Counted from the stretch's first letter, positions 8,891-18,178 are shown. The stretch is 64,000 nt of DNA from G963662265 sp963668545 (GCA_963668545.1 OY764868.1:2542001-2606000), one strand, 5' to 3'. Notes: generated by a model from the sequence alone, not told the origin. Numbers and translations: made by a program.

Positions 8891-9501
8891 AAAAGAAAAT
8901 GAGGGAGATGATAACAGAAACATCTGTTATCCTTTTCAACCAAAACGGGTCACATAAAATCACTACAAACCATATTATAGCTGAACTTAATATCAGTCCC
9001 GGAACTTTCTATTACCATTTCAAAAACAAGGAGGAGATTATCAGGGATATTTTCATCAGGATTACTGAAGAGTTTGATGAGGTGATGAACAGCTTTACAG
9101 TCAACTTCAGCATTGAAAATATGGTTTCTTCTCTTAAAAATATGTTCAGTCTTTATTACAGGTACCGGTTTTTCTACTCTGAACTGACCTCCCTCCTTGA
9201 CAGGGACAATCAGCTCAAAGCTCTTTATACAGAAAACGCTTCTTTAAAAATGGAGAGCATCAGGTCACTTTTCGCATTTCTTGAAAATCAGAATATTCTG
9301 ATCAGGGGATTTACTGAATCCGGTGATTTCAGATACCTGTTTGATATACTCTGGATTACAAGCGATTACTGGGTCTCCTACCTTAAAACATGCGGGATAA
9401 TTAATGAAAAGATAGTGTCAGAAGGCTGCAGAAACTACCTACAGATTCTTAAGCCCTATATGACAGGGGAAACAGCGGGAATAATTTCAGAATATATGTA
9501 G
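8887..9501 (+). CDS. TetR-family repressor of the nitroreductase operon
   Basis: About 204 residues from the ATG at 8887, which overlaps the upstream stop as ATGA; an in-frame ATG at 8875 would add four residues but is less well placed. The N-terminal helix-turn-helix reads TTNHIIAELNISPGTFYYHF, the canonical TetR recognition block, followed by KNKEEIIRDIF. The C-terminal ligand domain is divergent, so the inducer cannot be predicted. It is the last gene of its operon and is followed at once by a strong terminator. Confidence 0.9.
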   Translation: MKKKMREMITETSVILFNQNGSHKITTNHIIAELNISPGTFYYHFKNKEEIIRDIFIRITEEFDEVMNSFTVNFSIENMVSSLKNMFSLYYRYRFFYSELTSLLDRDNQLKALYTENASLKMESIRSLFAFLENQNILIRGFTESGDFRYLFDILWITSDYWVSYLKTCGIINEKIVSEGCRNYLQILKPYMTGETAGIISEYM

Positions 9502-9506
9502 AGCTC

Positions 9507-9531
9507 AAGGGGGGGGAACCTCCCCCTTTTT
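9507..9531 (+). terminator. Rho-independent terminator
   Basis: AAGGGGG pairs with CCCCCTT across a short loop, followed by a T-run. It lies 6 bases after the TetR stop codon. Confidence 0.85.
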
Positions 9532-9574
9532 CATTGAGCAGGATATTTTCTTTTAATTTAATATATTTACTGTA

Positions 9575-9630
9575 TTGACAATATTCCGGATTAATTTATA
9601 CTGACCATTGTTCAGTCAGTGAATATTGTT
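9575..9630 (+). promoter_or_regulatory. Strong sigma70 promoter with adjacent operator-like repeats
   Basis: TTGACA (9575-9580), a 16-base spacer and TATACT (9597-9602) form a near-consensus promoter. Directly downstream, CTGAC-N9-GTCAG (9601-9619) and TTCA-GTCAG-TGAA form overlapping inverted repeats of the kind TetR proteins bind. They probably serve the TetR gene at 9648. Confidence 0.8.
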
Positions 9631-9647
9631 CACCAAAGGAGATTGAA

Positions 9648-10361
9648 ATGAATAAAAGAGAACAGCAGAAGGTGCAGACTCTGCAGGAAATCCTTCAGGT
9701 ATCAGAAAGGCTGTTTCATGAAAAAGGGTATGAAAATACAACTATACAGAATATTGCTGATAAATGCGGTCTCTCGAAAGGGGCGCTCTACCACCACTTC
9801 AAATCCAAGGAGGAGGTGCTTGAAAAGATATGCTTCAATTATTACCAGCTTATGAGGGAAACCTTTATCCCTCTGGCAGAAAAAAAGGGGTTATCCATGT
9901 CCGGCAAAATAAGGGAAATCATGACTATTGTAAGGAATTCAGATATGAACAATGCTCCTGTTACATTTGCAGGGGAGACAGAAAATTACGATATCAGCAC
10001 AGCAAATGCTGCAATGGACAGGCTGTTCAGTTACTACAGCGAAAAAATTTATATTGAAATCTTTGCCCCCCTTTTTGAACAGGGGAGACGGGAGGGGGAA
10101 TGCTCATTTGACTGTTCAGCTGAAAACATGGCCCTTTTTGTCCACCATCTGGATTCCGGAATGATGGGAAAATTAAGGGAAATTATAGGAAGCAGTAGAG
10201 ACAGTGCAGTTTCTGAGCTTGAGGATCTTGTAAAATGCTTTACCACCTCCATATCAAAGCTTTCAGGCATGAGCATAAAAGCTGTTGAAGAGATGATAAT
10301 GACAGACAGGCTTCTTGAAAACTACAAAAAAATATTAAAGTCGGTGCAGGAAAATTCTTAA
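9648..10361 (+). CDS. TetR-family regulator
   Basis: The 237-residue protein has a textbook TetR DNA-binding domain: ILQVSERLFHEKGYENTT, then IQNIADKCGLSKGALYHHFK, then SKEEVLEKI. The ribosome site AAAGGAG is well spaced. It heads a same-strand set with an outer-membrane protein, a CPBP protease and an MFS exporter, spaced 35, 12 and 80 bases apart. The regulator probably controls these together with itself through repeats overlapping the promoter start site. The ligand is unknown; an exported compound handled by the MFS protein is the obvious guess. Confidence 0.9.
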   Translation: MNKREQQKVQTLQEILQVSERLFHEKGYENTTIQNIADKCGLSKGALYHHFKSKEEVLEKICFNYYQLMRETFIPLAEKKGLSMSGKIREIMTIVRNSDMNNAPVTFAGETENYDISTANAAMDRLFSYYSEKIYIEIFAPLFEQGRREGECSFDCSAENMALFVHHLDSGMMGKLREIIGSSRDSAVSELEDLVKCFTTSISKLSGMSIKAVEEMIMTDRLLENYKKILKSVQENS

Positions 10362-10396
10362 TGAAAACCTGCAGGCAATAATAAGGAAATAAACAG

Positions 10397-11374
10397 ATGC
10401 TTAAAAAATTAACACTGATTGCAGCAATTGCATTTTCATCTTTGCACAATCTGTATTCAGATACAGAAAACAGCTGTAAAAAAGATGATACAGATATTAT
10501 CCCCCTGTTGTTTTACAGGACTTTGTCACTTGAAGAACATGATCTCAGAACAATCGGGGGGGGACTTGTCATACTTTCGGGAGATACTGATACTGAATTC
10601 CCGGAAAAAAAAGACAGTTTTCTTACAGCACTGATTTACAGCAGCTCATCTTACAGTGATAAACCGCTTTATGAATATCCTGATAAATACAAAAACATTA
10701 ATTTATTCATCCAGAGGAAAAAAGGGGGGCATCAGTATTTTTCAATACTAAAAAGCTGTTCAGACAAGCCGTTAACAGGGGGTCTTGAGACTTTCGCTTA
10801 TATCAACGGATACGGATATGAAATAATCCGGACAGAAAGAAATTCACTCTATATCGGGGGATCAGTTGCAGTTTCCGACTGGAGATCTGAAATTGAAAGC
10901 AGTTTCACCTTCCCTGTAATCCCCCTCCCCTATCTCTGTTACAGCTATTCCTCCCCATGGGTTGATTCATCATTCGAATTCATTGCTTCCCCTGTGATAA
11001 ATATTGTAATCGCACCTGAAAACAAACTGAGGCTGAACTCTTCAGCAACTTTTGCTGATCTCTCATCGGGCGATGATTACGGGATTAAATATGATCTTAA
11101 TATTGAATACCGCTTTTTCTCAGAAGAAAGCGCCGCAGGTGATTTTGCAGGAATAAGAGCAGGAATTATGTCAGATGACTACAGTGCCGATGTTGACAGT
11201 CCGGATGAAAGAATAATAAAAACCGGCTGGAAATCATACTATACAACACTTGATCTTTCCCTGATTGAGATAACTGCAGGCTTTGCAGAGGGGAAGTCAA
11301 TATACACAGACAGGGCTGACCAGAAACTTGGCAGCGGAATGTTTTTCAATATACAGCTTGCATATATGTTTTAA
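10397..11374 (+). CDS. Probable outer-membrane beta-barrel protein, unknown function
   Basis: The 325-residue protein opens with a signal peptide (MLKKLTLIAAIAFSSLHNLYS). The mature chain alternates polar and hydrophobic residues and is rich in Tyr and Ser, with many short strand-like stretches such as YDLNIEYRFF. It ends in NIQLAYMF, a C-terminal Phe typical of barrel insertion signals. I do not recognise a family. Its place between a TetR regulator and a CPBP protease/MFS exporter suggests an envelope stress or export unit. Expect an outer-membrane location. Confidence 0.6.
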   Translation: MLKKLTLIAAIAFSSLHNLYSDTENSCKKDDTDIIPLLFYRTLSLEEHDLRTIGGGLVILSGDTDTEFPEKKDSFLTALIYSSSSYSDKPLYEYPDKYKNINLFIQRKKGGHQYFSILKSCSDKPLTGGLETFAYINGYGYEIIRTERNSLYIGGSVAVSDWRSEIESSFTFPVIPLPYLCYSYSSPWVDSSFEFIASPVINIVIAPENKLRLNSSATFADLSSGDDYGIKYDLNIEYRFFSEESAAGDFAGIRAGIMSDDYSADVDSPDERIIKTGWKSYYTTLDLSLIEITAGFAEGKSIYTDRADQKLGSGMFFNIQLAYMF

Positions 11375-11386
11375 AAGGAGAAACAG

Positions 11387-12199
11387 ATGATTTTAAAAAC
11401 CAATTACAATCCTGTAAAGTTCTTTACAGCCGCATTTCTTTCAACTTTTGTCCTGTGGACAACCGGAGCTTTTTTCAGAAACCGTGAGACAGGAAGCTTT
11501 TTCATGATATTCCTGATTACAGGGCTGATGGCACCGTTTATCGTCTCCCTTATAATGACATTCAGTTCAAAAGACAGGAGAATGAAAAAAGTTTTTATAA
11601 ACCGGCTTTTCAACCTTAAGCTGATAAATGTAAAAATGCTTCCCCTGTTCTTCCTGATAATGCCTGTATCAGTACTGATTTCAATTTCAATATCTCTGCT
11701 GTTTGGAGGTTCTCCGGATCAGTTCAGACCTGCAGACGGGTTTTCATTTTCAACAGGGGCTGTACCGGTTCTGACAATTCTTCTTCTTGCCGCCCTTTTC
11801 GAGGAGCTTGGATGGAGAGGCTATGCATTTGACAGCCTTGAGAGCAGGTTCAGCACATTTAAAGCATCACTATATTTCAGTATTCTCTGGTCTTTCTGGC
11901 ATTTTCCCCTTGCATTTGTGAAAGACTCATACCAGTACGAAATATTTCAGGACAGCTTTATTTACGGGATAAACTTCTTTTTAAGTATAATTCCAATGGG
12001 GTTCATAATAAGCTGGATCTGCATAAAAAACCGTAAAAGTGTTTTTGCCGCAGTACTGTTCCATTTCATAGTCAACATGTCGCAGGAAATTCTTGAACTG
12101 ACCCAGGCAGCAAAATGCATTCAGACTTTTGTACTTACAGGATTTACAGTTTTGATAATATTTTATGACAGGAAGCTGTTTTTTAATAAATCGGAATAA
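11387..12199 (+). CDS. CPBP-family intramembrane metalloprotease
   Basis: The 270-residue integral membrane protein has about eight hydrophobic segments. It contains the three CPBP/Abi motifs: FEELGWRGY (EExxxR) near residue 137, WSFWHFPL (FxxxH-like) near 170 and FHFIVN near 225. These residues form the putative zinc-dependent active site of Rce1-like proteases. The ribosome site AAAGGAG is good. In bacteria such genes often act in bacteriocin self-immunity or membrane-protein processing; the role here is not shown. It lies 12 bases after the outer-membrane protein gene, within the TetR-headed operon. Confidence 0.85.
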   Translation: MILKTNYNPVKFFTAAFLSTFVLWTTGAFFRNRETGSFFMIFLITGLMAPFIVSLIMTFSSKDRRMKKVFINRLFNLKLINVKMLPLFFLIMPVSVLISISISLLFGGSPDQFRPADGFSFSTGAVPVLTILLLAALFEELGWRGYAFDSLESRFSTFKASLYFSILWSFWHFPLAFVKDSYQYEIFQDSFIYGINFFLSIIPMGFIISWICIKNRKSVFAAVLFHFIVNMSQEILELTQAAKCIQTFVLTGFTVLIIFYDRKLFFNKSE

Positions 12200-12279
12200 C
12201 AAACAGGATGAATTATACAAATTCTGGAAACTCTCCCGGTGAAGAGAGAATATAATGACATTATTCCGGGAGGACATAC

Positions 12280-13584
12280 ATGATAAACAAATCAGAAAAG
12301 CTTAAACAGAAATTCCTGATTCTATGGTTTGGACAGCTCCTGTCAAAAACCGGAAGCGGAATAAGTGCTTTTGCTGCTGGTATATATATATTAAGGGAAA
12401 CTGAAAATACTACTGCATTTTCAATGCTGCTTCTTGTATCTTTCCTCCCGTCTGTTCTTTTAAGTCCTGCCGGGGGAGTAATTTCAGACAGGAAAGACAG
12501 AAGAATGCTGATGGCTGCCAGTGATATCGGATCTGCAGCTGCTGTATTGTCTCTAATATATGTTTTTCACAATTACAGTGAAAACTATTCACTTGTTTTG
12601 ACTGCAATTGCAGTTATATCTGTCTTCTCTGCACTGCATTCACCTGCTTACAAAGCTTCTGTCACAGACTTGATTGATAAAAATGATTATACAAAAGCTG
12701 CAGGCCTGATGCAGCTTGCAGAAGCATCAAGGTATATAATTTCACCTGTCATTGCTGCCGGATTAATCAGCAGGTTAAGCCTGGAGGAAATATTTTTTAT
12801 AGATTTCATTACATTTACAGCAGCTGCAGCTGCATCATTATCAGTTGCTAAAATTCAGGATGGAAACAGACAGGAAAACCACTTTATAAAAAAGTCAGCT
12901 GTATTTGAAGACATTAAGGAAGCTGTCAGCTATATAATAAAAAAAAGAGATGTTCTCAGTCTTGCTATTACTGTATCATTCATTACTTTCCTGACAGGGA
13001 TACTCCAGGTTCTTTTTCCGCCAATAGTTATATCGGTCTCTGATGCCGAAACACTGGGAGCTGTTCAGTCAATTTCAGCATCAGGCATGATTATCGGGAG
13101 TATCTGCATCAGTCTCATACGCTGGAAAAGGAATCATGCAAGATCATTGAAAATTTCCATGATGCTTGCCGGGATGTTCTTTTTCATGACAGGATTTTTT
13201 ACAGATATATATTACATTACAGCTTCAGCATTCTGCCTGTTTCTGACCCTCCCGTTCATAAATACAGATATTGATGTGCTTCTGAGAACAAATATTGATA
13301 ATAATATTCAAGGCAGGATATGGTCATTAGTGTCCTTTACAACCCAGGCAGGAATGCTTTTATCATTTTCATGTACAGGCTTTCTTGCAGACAGGGTATT
13401 CAATCCGTTGTTTTCAGAGGAAGGATTTTTTGCTGACTGGATTGGAAATTATGTTGGTTCAGGAAATACAGCCGGCAGCAGCATTATAGTTATGATTGCG
13501 GGATTTTTACTTTGTCTTACAAGCTTAATTATTTGTAAAAAACACCTACAGAATTCCAGGGATTCCTGCAGGTGTTTGATATAA
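12280..13584 (+). CDS. MFS exporter (DHA3-like)
   Basis: The 434-residue protein has 12 predicted membrane segments. The loop motif between helices 2 and 3 reads GGVISDRKDRRMLM, and the N-terminal FLILWFGQLLSKTGSGISAFA matches drug exporters of the MefA/DHA3 type. The ribosome site is GGGAGG. It is the last gene of the TetR-headed operon and so the likely exporter of whatever the regulator senses. Its final codons overlap an inverted repeat that serves as the terminator of the converging LysM operon, an economical arrangement. Confidence 0.85.
   Translation: MINKSEKLKQKFLILWFGQLLSKTGSGISAFAAGIYILRETENTTAFSMLLLVSFLPSVLLSPAGGVISDRKDRRMLMAASDIGSAAAVLSLIYVFHNYSENYSLVLTAIAVISVFSALHSPAYKASVTDLIDKNDYTKAAGLMQLAEASRYIISPVIAAGLISRLSLEEIFFIDFITFTAAAAASLSVAKIQDGNRQENHFIKKSAVFEDIKEAVSYIIKKRDVLSLAITVSFITFLTGILQVLFPPIVISVSDAETLGAVQSISASGMIIGSICISLIRWKRNHARSLKISMMLAGMFFFMTGFFTDIYYITASAFCLFLTLPFINTDIDVLLRTNIDNNIQGRIWSLVSFTTQAGMLLSFSCTGFLADRVFNPLFSEEGFFADWIGNYVGSGNTAGSSIIVMIAGFLLCLTSLIICKKHLQNSRDSCRCLI
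13535..13577 (-). terminator. Terminator of the lipoprotein-LysM operon
   Basis: The repeats AAACACCT (13540-13547) and AGGTGTTT (13570-13577) form a stem extended by a near-match ACAG/CTGC. On the minus strand it is followed by TTTTTT. It overlaps the 3' end of the convergent MFS gene. Confidence 0.8.
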
Positions 13585-13601
13585 ACATGTTATTCTTCAG
13601 T

Positions 13602-14276
13602 CTACTTCTTATATGTCCCTTCCCTGATTTCCCCTTTGATTGAAGGGATTCTCAAAAGCTGCCCCGGGATAATAAGGTCAGGATTATCCGGTTCTGGCAT
13701 ACTGTCTCTGTTGGCTTCATAGAGCTCTGTCCATTTCCAGGGATCCCCGTAGACAAAATCAAATCCTGCAATTCTCCACAGACAATCACGCTTTGCTTTG
13801 TTGAGTTTTACTTCATAGAAAGCGGGAAGAACCTGCCCCCCTTTGACATCCTTTAGAAGCTCAATAACCTGCTGTGATTTTTCATAGCTTTCATCATATT
13901 TTTTTTCATCAAAATCAGTTTTTGAATCCTGAAAAAATGAAAAAGCACTGTTATAGAGGTCGGCATCCCTGTTTTCAAGATTGACCCTTCTTGCCAGTTC
14001 TATCCTTTCCTTGGCATATTCAAGCGAAGATCTTGCCTTATATGCCTTTACCATTTCAGCAATATATGCTTTTGAAAGGGCGGAAAATTCCCTTGATTTA
14101 ACAGCATATTCATATGACTTGTCATATTCACCTGCTTCAAGTGCATCTTCAGCCATTGTCCTGTACTCGACAGACTTCTGATAATACTCATTGTTGTAAA
14201 GCGATGCCTGAGCAAAAAGACTGCCTGCGGAAACAATAAAAAGTAAGAGAGCAGCAATTAATAAAGTTTTTTTCAT
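13602..14276 (-). CDS. Exported LysM-domain protein
   Basis: The 224-residue protein has a signal peptide (MKKTLLIAALLLFIVSAGSLFA). The middle is a helical, TPR-like stretch (EYRTMAEDALEAGEYDKSYE and similar). The C-terminal 55 residues form a LysM-like module: DCLWRIAGFDFVYGDPWKWTEL through IIPGQLLRIP. LysM binds peptidoglycan, so the protein probably sits in the periplasm on the cell wall. It overlaps the upstream lipoprotein gene by 4 bases. The pair of a small helical lipoprotein and a helical-LysM protein is typical of spirochaetes in my memory; that is recall, not a search. Confidence 0.82.
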   Translation of the reverse strand: MKKTLLIAALLLFIVSAGSLFAQASLYNNEYYQKSVEYRTMAEDALEAGEYDKSYEYAVKSREFSALSKAYIAEMVKAYKARSSLEYAKERIELARRVNLENRDADLYNSAFSFFQDSKTDFDEKKYDESYEKSQQVIELLKDVKGGQVLPAFYEVKLNKAKRDCLWRIAGFDFVYGDPWKWTELYEANRDSMPEPDNPDLIIPGQLLRIPSIKGEIREGTYKK

Positions 14277-14710
14277 TCCGCTCCTCCTTCAGAACTGCCT
14301 TCTGCAGCTTCTGCTTCCTCTTCTACAGCCTTGATTTCATTTTTAGCCATTTCAAGCTCTTTCAGCGCATTTTCCCTCTTTTCATAAGCTTTTTCATAAA
14401 CTGTGTTGAATGCTGTTTCAGCATCAAGATATATAAGCGCTGCTTTTGCAGCTGCTTCAGGATCTGAGGCATCAAGAGCTTCCGCATCATTGAACATCTT
14501 TTCCGCTTGAGCATAATCCTCTTTTACTGCGACATTTGCCTTGATGGAAAGAGCTTTTTCCATTGCGCTGTATGCTTTATTTCTTATCTCTGTAATAGAA
14601 ACTTTTTCCTTTACTTCCTCTGCAACCGGTTCCTCTTCTACAGGTTTTTCCGGAGCGGAAGCACATGAAAAAAGAATAATTGATAAAAGAATCAACAATA
14701 TTTTCTTCAT
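14273..14710 (-). CDS. Small helical lipoprotein
   Basis: The 145-residue protein has a lipoprotein signal ending in LSIILFSCAS, a relaxed lipobox with Cys near residue 16 as seen in spirochaetes. After it come Glu/Pro-rich residues (PEKPVEEEPVAEEVKEK), then a long alpha-helical region with regular Ala, Glu and Lys spacing (likely coiled coil or DUF4398-like), ending in a Ser/Gly tail. It is co-transcribed and overlaps (ATGA) with the LysM gene, suggesting a complex linking membrane and cell wall. Function is otherwise unknown. Confidence 0.8.
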   Translation of the reverse strand: MKKILLILLSIILFSCASAPEKPVEEEPVAEEVKEKVSITEIRNKAYSAMEKALSIKANVAVKEDYAQAEKMFNDAEALDASDPEAAAKAALIYLDAETAFNTVYEKAYEKRENALKELEMAKNEIKAVEEEAEAAEGSSEGGAE

Positions 14711-14733
14711 TTTTACTTCTCCTGTTATAAACT

Positions 14734-14762
14734 ATATTACAGTATATATAAAATAACCACAA
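14734..14762 (-). promoter_or_regulatory. Promoter of the lipoprotein-LysM operon
   Basis: On the minus strand TTGTGG (14762-14757), a 17-base spacer and TAATAT (14739-14734) precede the AGGAG ribosome site and ATG at 14710. Confidence 0.65.
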
Positions 14763-14903
14763 ATTGTATTTTTTCTCAATATCCGTTATAGGGTATAAGA
14801 CATTTTATTTAAAAGACAGGTAAAAGGAGAATCCCGTATCTGATAACATAACTACAGGATCCTCCGGAAAAAACAGATAAGATATTTTGTTATCGGCAGG
14901 AAC

Positions 14904-15260
14904 TCAATTCAGGATAGTTCTGGTAGCAATTATATCAGCATTATTTGATGAAATGTTGCTTACAATAACATCTCCCCTCCTTACGGGAGCTGAAACTGAA
15001 ACATCCAGAAGCTGATTAAGAATACTGAATATCTCCCCCCTGGGAACAGGACATGATGTCCTGACTGATACAAGAGGGAATTCTCTGCTCTTTATATTGA
15101 CACTGGTGCAGATTACCCTTTCAGGACAGGTCATTTCTTTGAGGGCATACTTCTCCCCCTCCCCGCACCGGGCACCTTTAAAAATATATTCACCATCTTT
15201 TTCCGCCACTTCAATATCGCAGCCGGCAGGGCATGTAATGCATGTCAGTTTTTTATTCAT
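14904..15260 (-). CDS. DUF1667 protein of the glycerol-3-phosphate dehydrogenase operon
   Basis: The 118-residue protein has the DUF1667 cysteine pattern: CITCPAGCDIEV at the start, ARCGEGEKYALKE near 32, CPERVICTSV near 46 and TSCPVPRGEI near 70. These cysteines probably bind an Fe-S or other metal site. Such proteins nearly always follow GlpA-like and FAD/NAD oxidoreductase genes, as here (4-base overlap with the upstream gene). It probably passes electrons or completes the enzyme, standing in for GlpC; this is inference from context. Confidence 0.8.
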   Translation of the reverse strand: MNKKLTCITCPAGCDIEVAEKDGEYIFKGARCGEGEKYALKEMTCPERVICTSVNIKSREFPLVSVRTSCPVPRGEIFSILNQLLDVSVSAPVRRGDVIVSNISSNNADIIATRTILN

Positions 15261-16549
15261 CGCTGCACCTCCACTGTAACAGTTTTTTTACTGCTGATAA
15301 TTGCATCATAAATACTTCTGTCAATCATCAGCCTTTCCATTTCACCGGGTCTGATCACTTTTTTGATTTTTGACTCAAAGAGCACCTCATCACCCCCTTT
15401 GAGCACAACTTTAACATTGGAAAGAGGTTCTTTCACCCTGAAAGCTACAGGGAATTTTTCAAAAGCTGCATCATCCCTGCTCAAGACCTGGGGAACTGTG
15501 TAGCTCACATTTTGACCACCCTGTATACGGATACTTTTATCTCTTTCCTGTTTGCGTTTTCCGGATGCATGAACTGCAGCATATCTGCCGGCTTTTTCAC
15601 CATCTTCAGAAACATAATCGACAAGGTCTGAAACATGTACAACATTTCCACAGGCGAAAATTCCGTCAACTTCAGTTTCGAAATTCTGATCAACAAATGC
15701 CCCTCTTGTAAGAGAATCGACAGGAATTCCGCCCTTTTCGGTAAGCTCGTTTTCAGGAATAAGTCCTACAGAAAGAAGAAGAGTATCACATTCAATAAAC
15801 TGCCTTGTTCCTTCAATAATCTTTCGTTCTTCATCAAGTTCAGCTATTTCCACACCTTCAACCCGCCTGTTTCCCTTAATATAACTCACTGTATGATTCA
15901 GATAAAAGGGTATGTCAAAATCATCCAGACACTGGACCCTGTTTCTGTTGAGTCCGCCGAGGAAAGGCATAACTTCAACAACAGCTTTTACATCAGCTCC
16001 TTCAAAAGTAAGACGCCTGGCCATAATCATACCAATATCACCGGAACCCAGTATTACAACATTTTTGCCGGGGAGATAACCTTCTATATTTGTAAACCTC
16101 TGAGCTGTTCCTGCTGTAAAAATTCCTGCAGGCCTTGTACCGGGCAGCGCAATATTCCCCCTTGTCCTTTCCCTGCATCCCATTGCAAGGACTATGGAGG
16201 GAGCTGAAAGATTACTCATGCCTGATTTACGGCTGACGCAGAGAACAGAGTGTTTTCCATTTCCCGCAGAAGGATTGAGCTCCAGGACCATTGTCTCCAG
16301 AATAATCTCAACACCGGATTCAAGTGCTTTTTCTATGAATATTTCCGCATATTCGGGACCTGAAAGATCTTTATTGAAAAGGTGAAGACCGAAACCGTTA
16401 TGAATACACTGAGGGAGAATACCTCCTGAATACCTGTCTCTTTCTATAACTGCAACTCTTTCAGCTCCTTCTTTTTTTGCACCAAGTGCAGCTGCAAGAC
16501 CAGCAGGACCTGCACCTATTACTATTACATCAAAATCCTTTATATTCAT
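15257..16549 (-). CDS. FAD/NAD(P)-dependent oxidoreductase, second subunit of GlpA-like enzyme
   Basis: The 430-residue flavoprotein has the FAD-binding fingerprint VIVIGAGPAGLAAALGA near residue 10 and a second dinucleotide motif VVILGSGDIGMIMARR near 165. A further signature, GIFACGNVVHVSDLVDYV near 300, closes the FAD site. In operons of this type (GlpA-like, this protein, DUF1667) it probably moves electrons from glycerol-3-phosphate oxidation to a carrier. It shares one base with the upstream stop and overlaps DUF1667 by 4 bases. A thioredoxin-reductase-like or sarcosine-oxidase alpha-like role is a lesser alternative. Confidence 0.8.
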   Translation of the reverse strand: MNIKDFDVIVIGAGPAGLAAALGAKKEGAERVAVIERDRYSGGILPQCIHNGFGLHLFNKDLSGPEYAEIFIEKALESGVEIILETMVLELNPSAGNGKHSVLCVSRKSGMSNLSAPSIVLAMGCRERTRGNIALPGTRPAGIFTAGTAQRFTNIEGYLPGKNVVILGSGDIGMIMARRLTFEGADVKAVVEVMPFLGGLNRNRVQCLDDFDIPFYLNHTVSYIKGNRRVEGVEIAELDEERKIIEGTRQFIECDTLLLSVGLIPENELTEKGGIPVDSLTRGAFVDQNFETEVDGIFACGNVVHVSDLVDYVSEDGEKAGRYAAVHASGKRKQERDKSIRIQGGQNVSYTVPQVLSRDDAAFEKFPVAFRVKEPLSNVKVVLKGGDEVLFESKIKKVIRPGEMERLMIDRSIYDAIISSKKTVTVEVQR

Positions 16550-18096
16550 TACCTGCCTCCGCTGTTTTTTGATAAAGAAGAAAGTACTTCCGAAACTGAA
16601 CTTTTTACAGTATATGCATCGCTGTCTCTACCTGCATTCTTTGTCTCATCAGCAAGAAGCTCTGATCCTTTAATCTTCTTTTTTATTTCAAGAGGACTCA
16701 TGCCTGTTTCTTCTGCAATAATTTTTACGATACGTGGAGTACAGAACCCGCCATGGCATCTTCCCATCTGGCTCTTTGTCCTTCTCTTTATCGCATCAAG
16801 AGAAACAACACATAGAGGATTGTGGATTGCCTGAACAATTTCAGCTTTTGTTACTGTCTGGCATCTGCATACTATTTCACCGTAATCCGGATTCCCGGCA
16901 ATAAGAGCTTCCCTTTCTTCGTATGATGCTGTTTCAAACCGTTTAATCGCTTTTCTATACGGATTAAAATCAGGATTTTTGACAAGATCAATTCTCTCAG
17001 ACAGAAGTTCTGCAATATACTGGCTGATCCCCGGGCCGCCTGTAATTCCTGTTGATCTGATTGCAGCAGCATTTATAAAAGGAATATTGGAATCAGCATG
17101 CCAGCCTAAAATATAATCCTCATTTGTTTTACACATTGCACGGAGTCCTGCATACTGATGTATTGTCATTGACTTATCAAGCCATGGGAAAACCTGTTTA
17201 CCTGCCTCAAATCCCTCTTCAAGACCGGAAGCAGTTGTTCCCTTTTCCTCTCTGTCTCTTAAATTTCTTGCTGTGGGACCTACCATAAGATTACCATCCC
17301 TTGTTCTTACAACTGTAGTTCCCCTGTAATCTGGCTTAGGTACTCCGTAAACAATGGAATTAACAAGGTGTGAATATTTTTTATCAAGGACCCAGAATTC
17401 TCCTTTCCGCGGAGTAATTTCAAAATCGTCCCAGCCTGCCATCTTTGAAACCTTATCAGAATAAAGACCTGCTGAATTGATAACAAAATCAGCTTTTATA
17501 ATTTCAGATCCATTTATTTCAACATCCCATTCTCCTGCATCAGCATTAAAATCAAGATTTGTTACTTCACTTTCAAAGCGGAATTTCACCCCGTTTTGTG
17601 CCGCATTTTCAGCAAGGGCCAGAACAAGGTAATATGAAAGAAGTGATCCGTCTTCAGGAACAAAAAGGGCCCCTTTAGCATCAGGATTTACATTAGGCTC
17701 ATTTTTCAGAAGTTCCTCTCTGCCTATAATTCTGGTTGTAAAAACTCCGCAGCTTTCCGCCTTTTTCACAAGCTTCGGCAGCATATTATTAAATTCATCA
17801 TCAGTAACAGCGACATTATATGAACCGCACCTCACATACTCTACATCCAGCTCTTCTGTAAGCTGCTCCCACATTCTGTTGCTCCGTCTTATCATATCAA
17901 GCTCCAGAGGGCAGTCCGGATTAAGGTCAGCTCCGCATACAATATGGGAATTATTTGCCTTGCTTGTTCCCGAACATACATCATCTTCCCTTTCAAGAAG
18001 AGTCACCGAAAGATTTGAATACTTTGAAAGTTCCCTTGCGACAGCACAGCCGACAATTCCTCCGCCTGCTATCACAATACTGTAATTGCTTTTCAC
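16549..18096 (-). CDS. GlpA-like FAD-dependent glycerol-3-phosphate dehydrogenase with BFD domain
   Basis: The 515-residue protein starts at GTG 18096 behind AGGGGG. The N-terminal FAD site is IVIAGGGIVGCAVARELS. A DAO-type catalytic domain follows, with ITPRKGEFWVLDK and VGPTARNLRDRE. From about residue 410 there is a bacterioferritin-associated-ferredoxin-like [2Fe-2S] domain with CRCQTV and GRCHGGFCTPRI, as in GlpA. It probably oxidises glycerol-3-phosphate to dihydroxyacetone phosphate, taking the product of glycerol kinase encoded at 20.9-22.4 kb. A related 2-hydroxyacid or hydroxyglutarate dehydrogenase role cannot be excluded. Confidence 0.83.
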   Translation of the reverse strand: MKSNYSIVIAGGGIVGCAVARELSKYSNLSVTLLEREDDVCSGTSKANNSHIVCGADLNPDCPLELDMIRRSNRMWEQLTEELDVEYVRCGSYNVAVTDDEFNNMLPKLVKKAESCGVFTTRIIGREELLKNEPNVNPDAKGALFVPEDGSLLSYYLVLALAENAAQNGVKFRFESEVTNLDFNADAGEWDVEINGSEIIKADFVINSAGLYSDKVSKMAGWDDFEITPRKGEFWVLDKKYSHLVNSIVYGVPKPDYRGTTVVRTRDGNLMVGPTARNLRDREEKGTTASGLEEGFEAGKQVFPWLDKSMTIHQYAGLRAMCKTNEDYILGWHADSNIPFINAAAIRSTGITGGPGISQYIAELLSERIDLVKNPDFNPYRKAIKRFETASYEEREALIAGNPDYGEIVCRCQTVTKAEIVQAIHNPLCVVSLDAIKRRTKSQMGRCHGGFCTPRIVKIIAEETGMSPLEIKKKIKGSELLADETKNAGRDSDAYTVKSSVSEVLSSLSKNSGGR

Positions 18097-18149
18097 CTTT
18101 TAACCCCCTGTTATAAGTCCGGCAATACCAGATGTTCTTTTATGTTCGT

Positions 18150-18178
18150 ATTATATCATTTAGATCATTTTAGTTCAA
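18150..18178 (-). promoter_or_regulatory. Promoter of the GlpA-like operon
   Basis: On the minus strand TTGAAC (18178-18173), 17 bases, TATAAT (18155-18150), about 54 bases before the GTG start. Confidence 0.8.
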
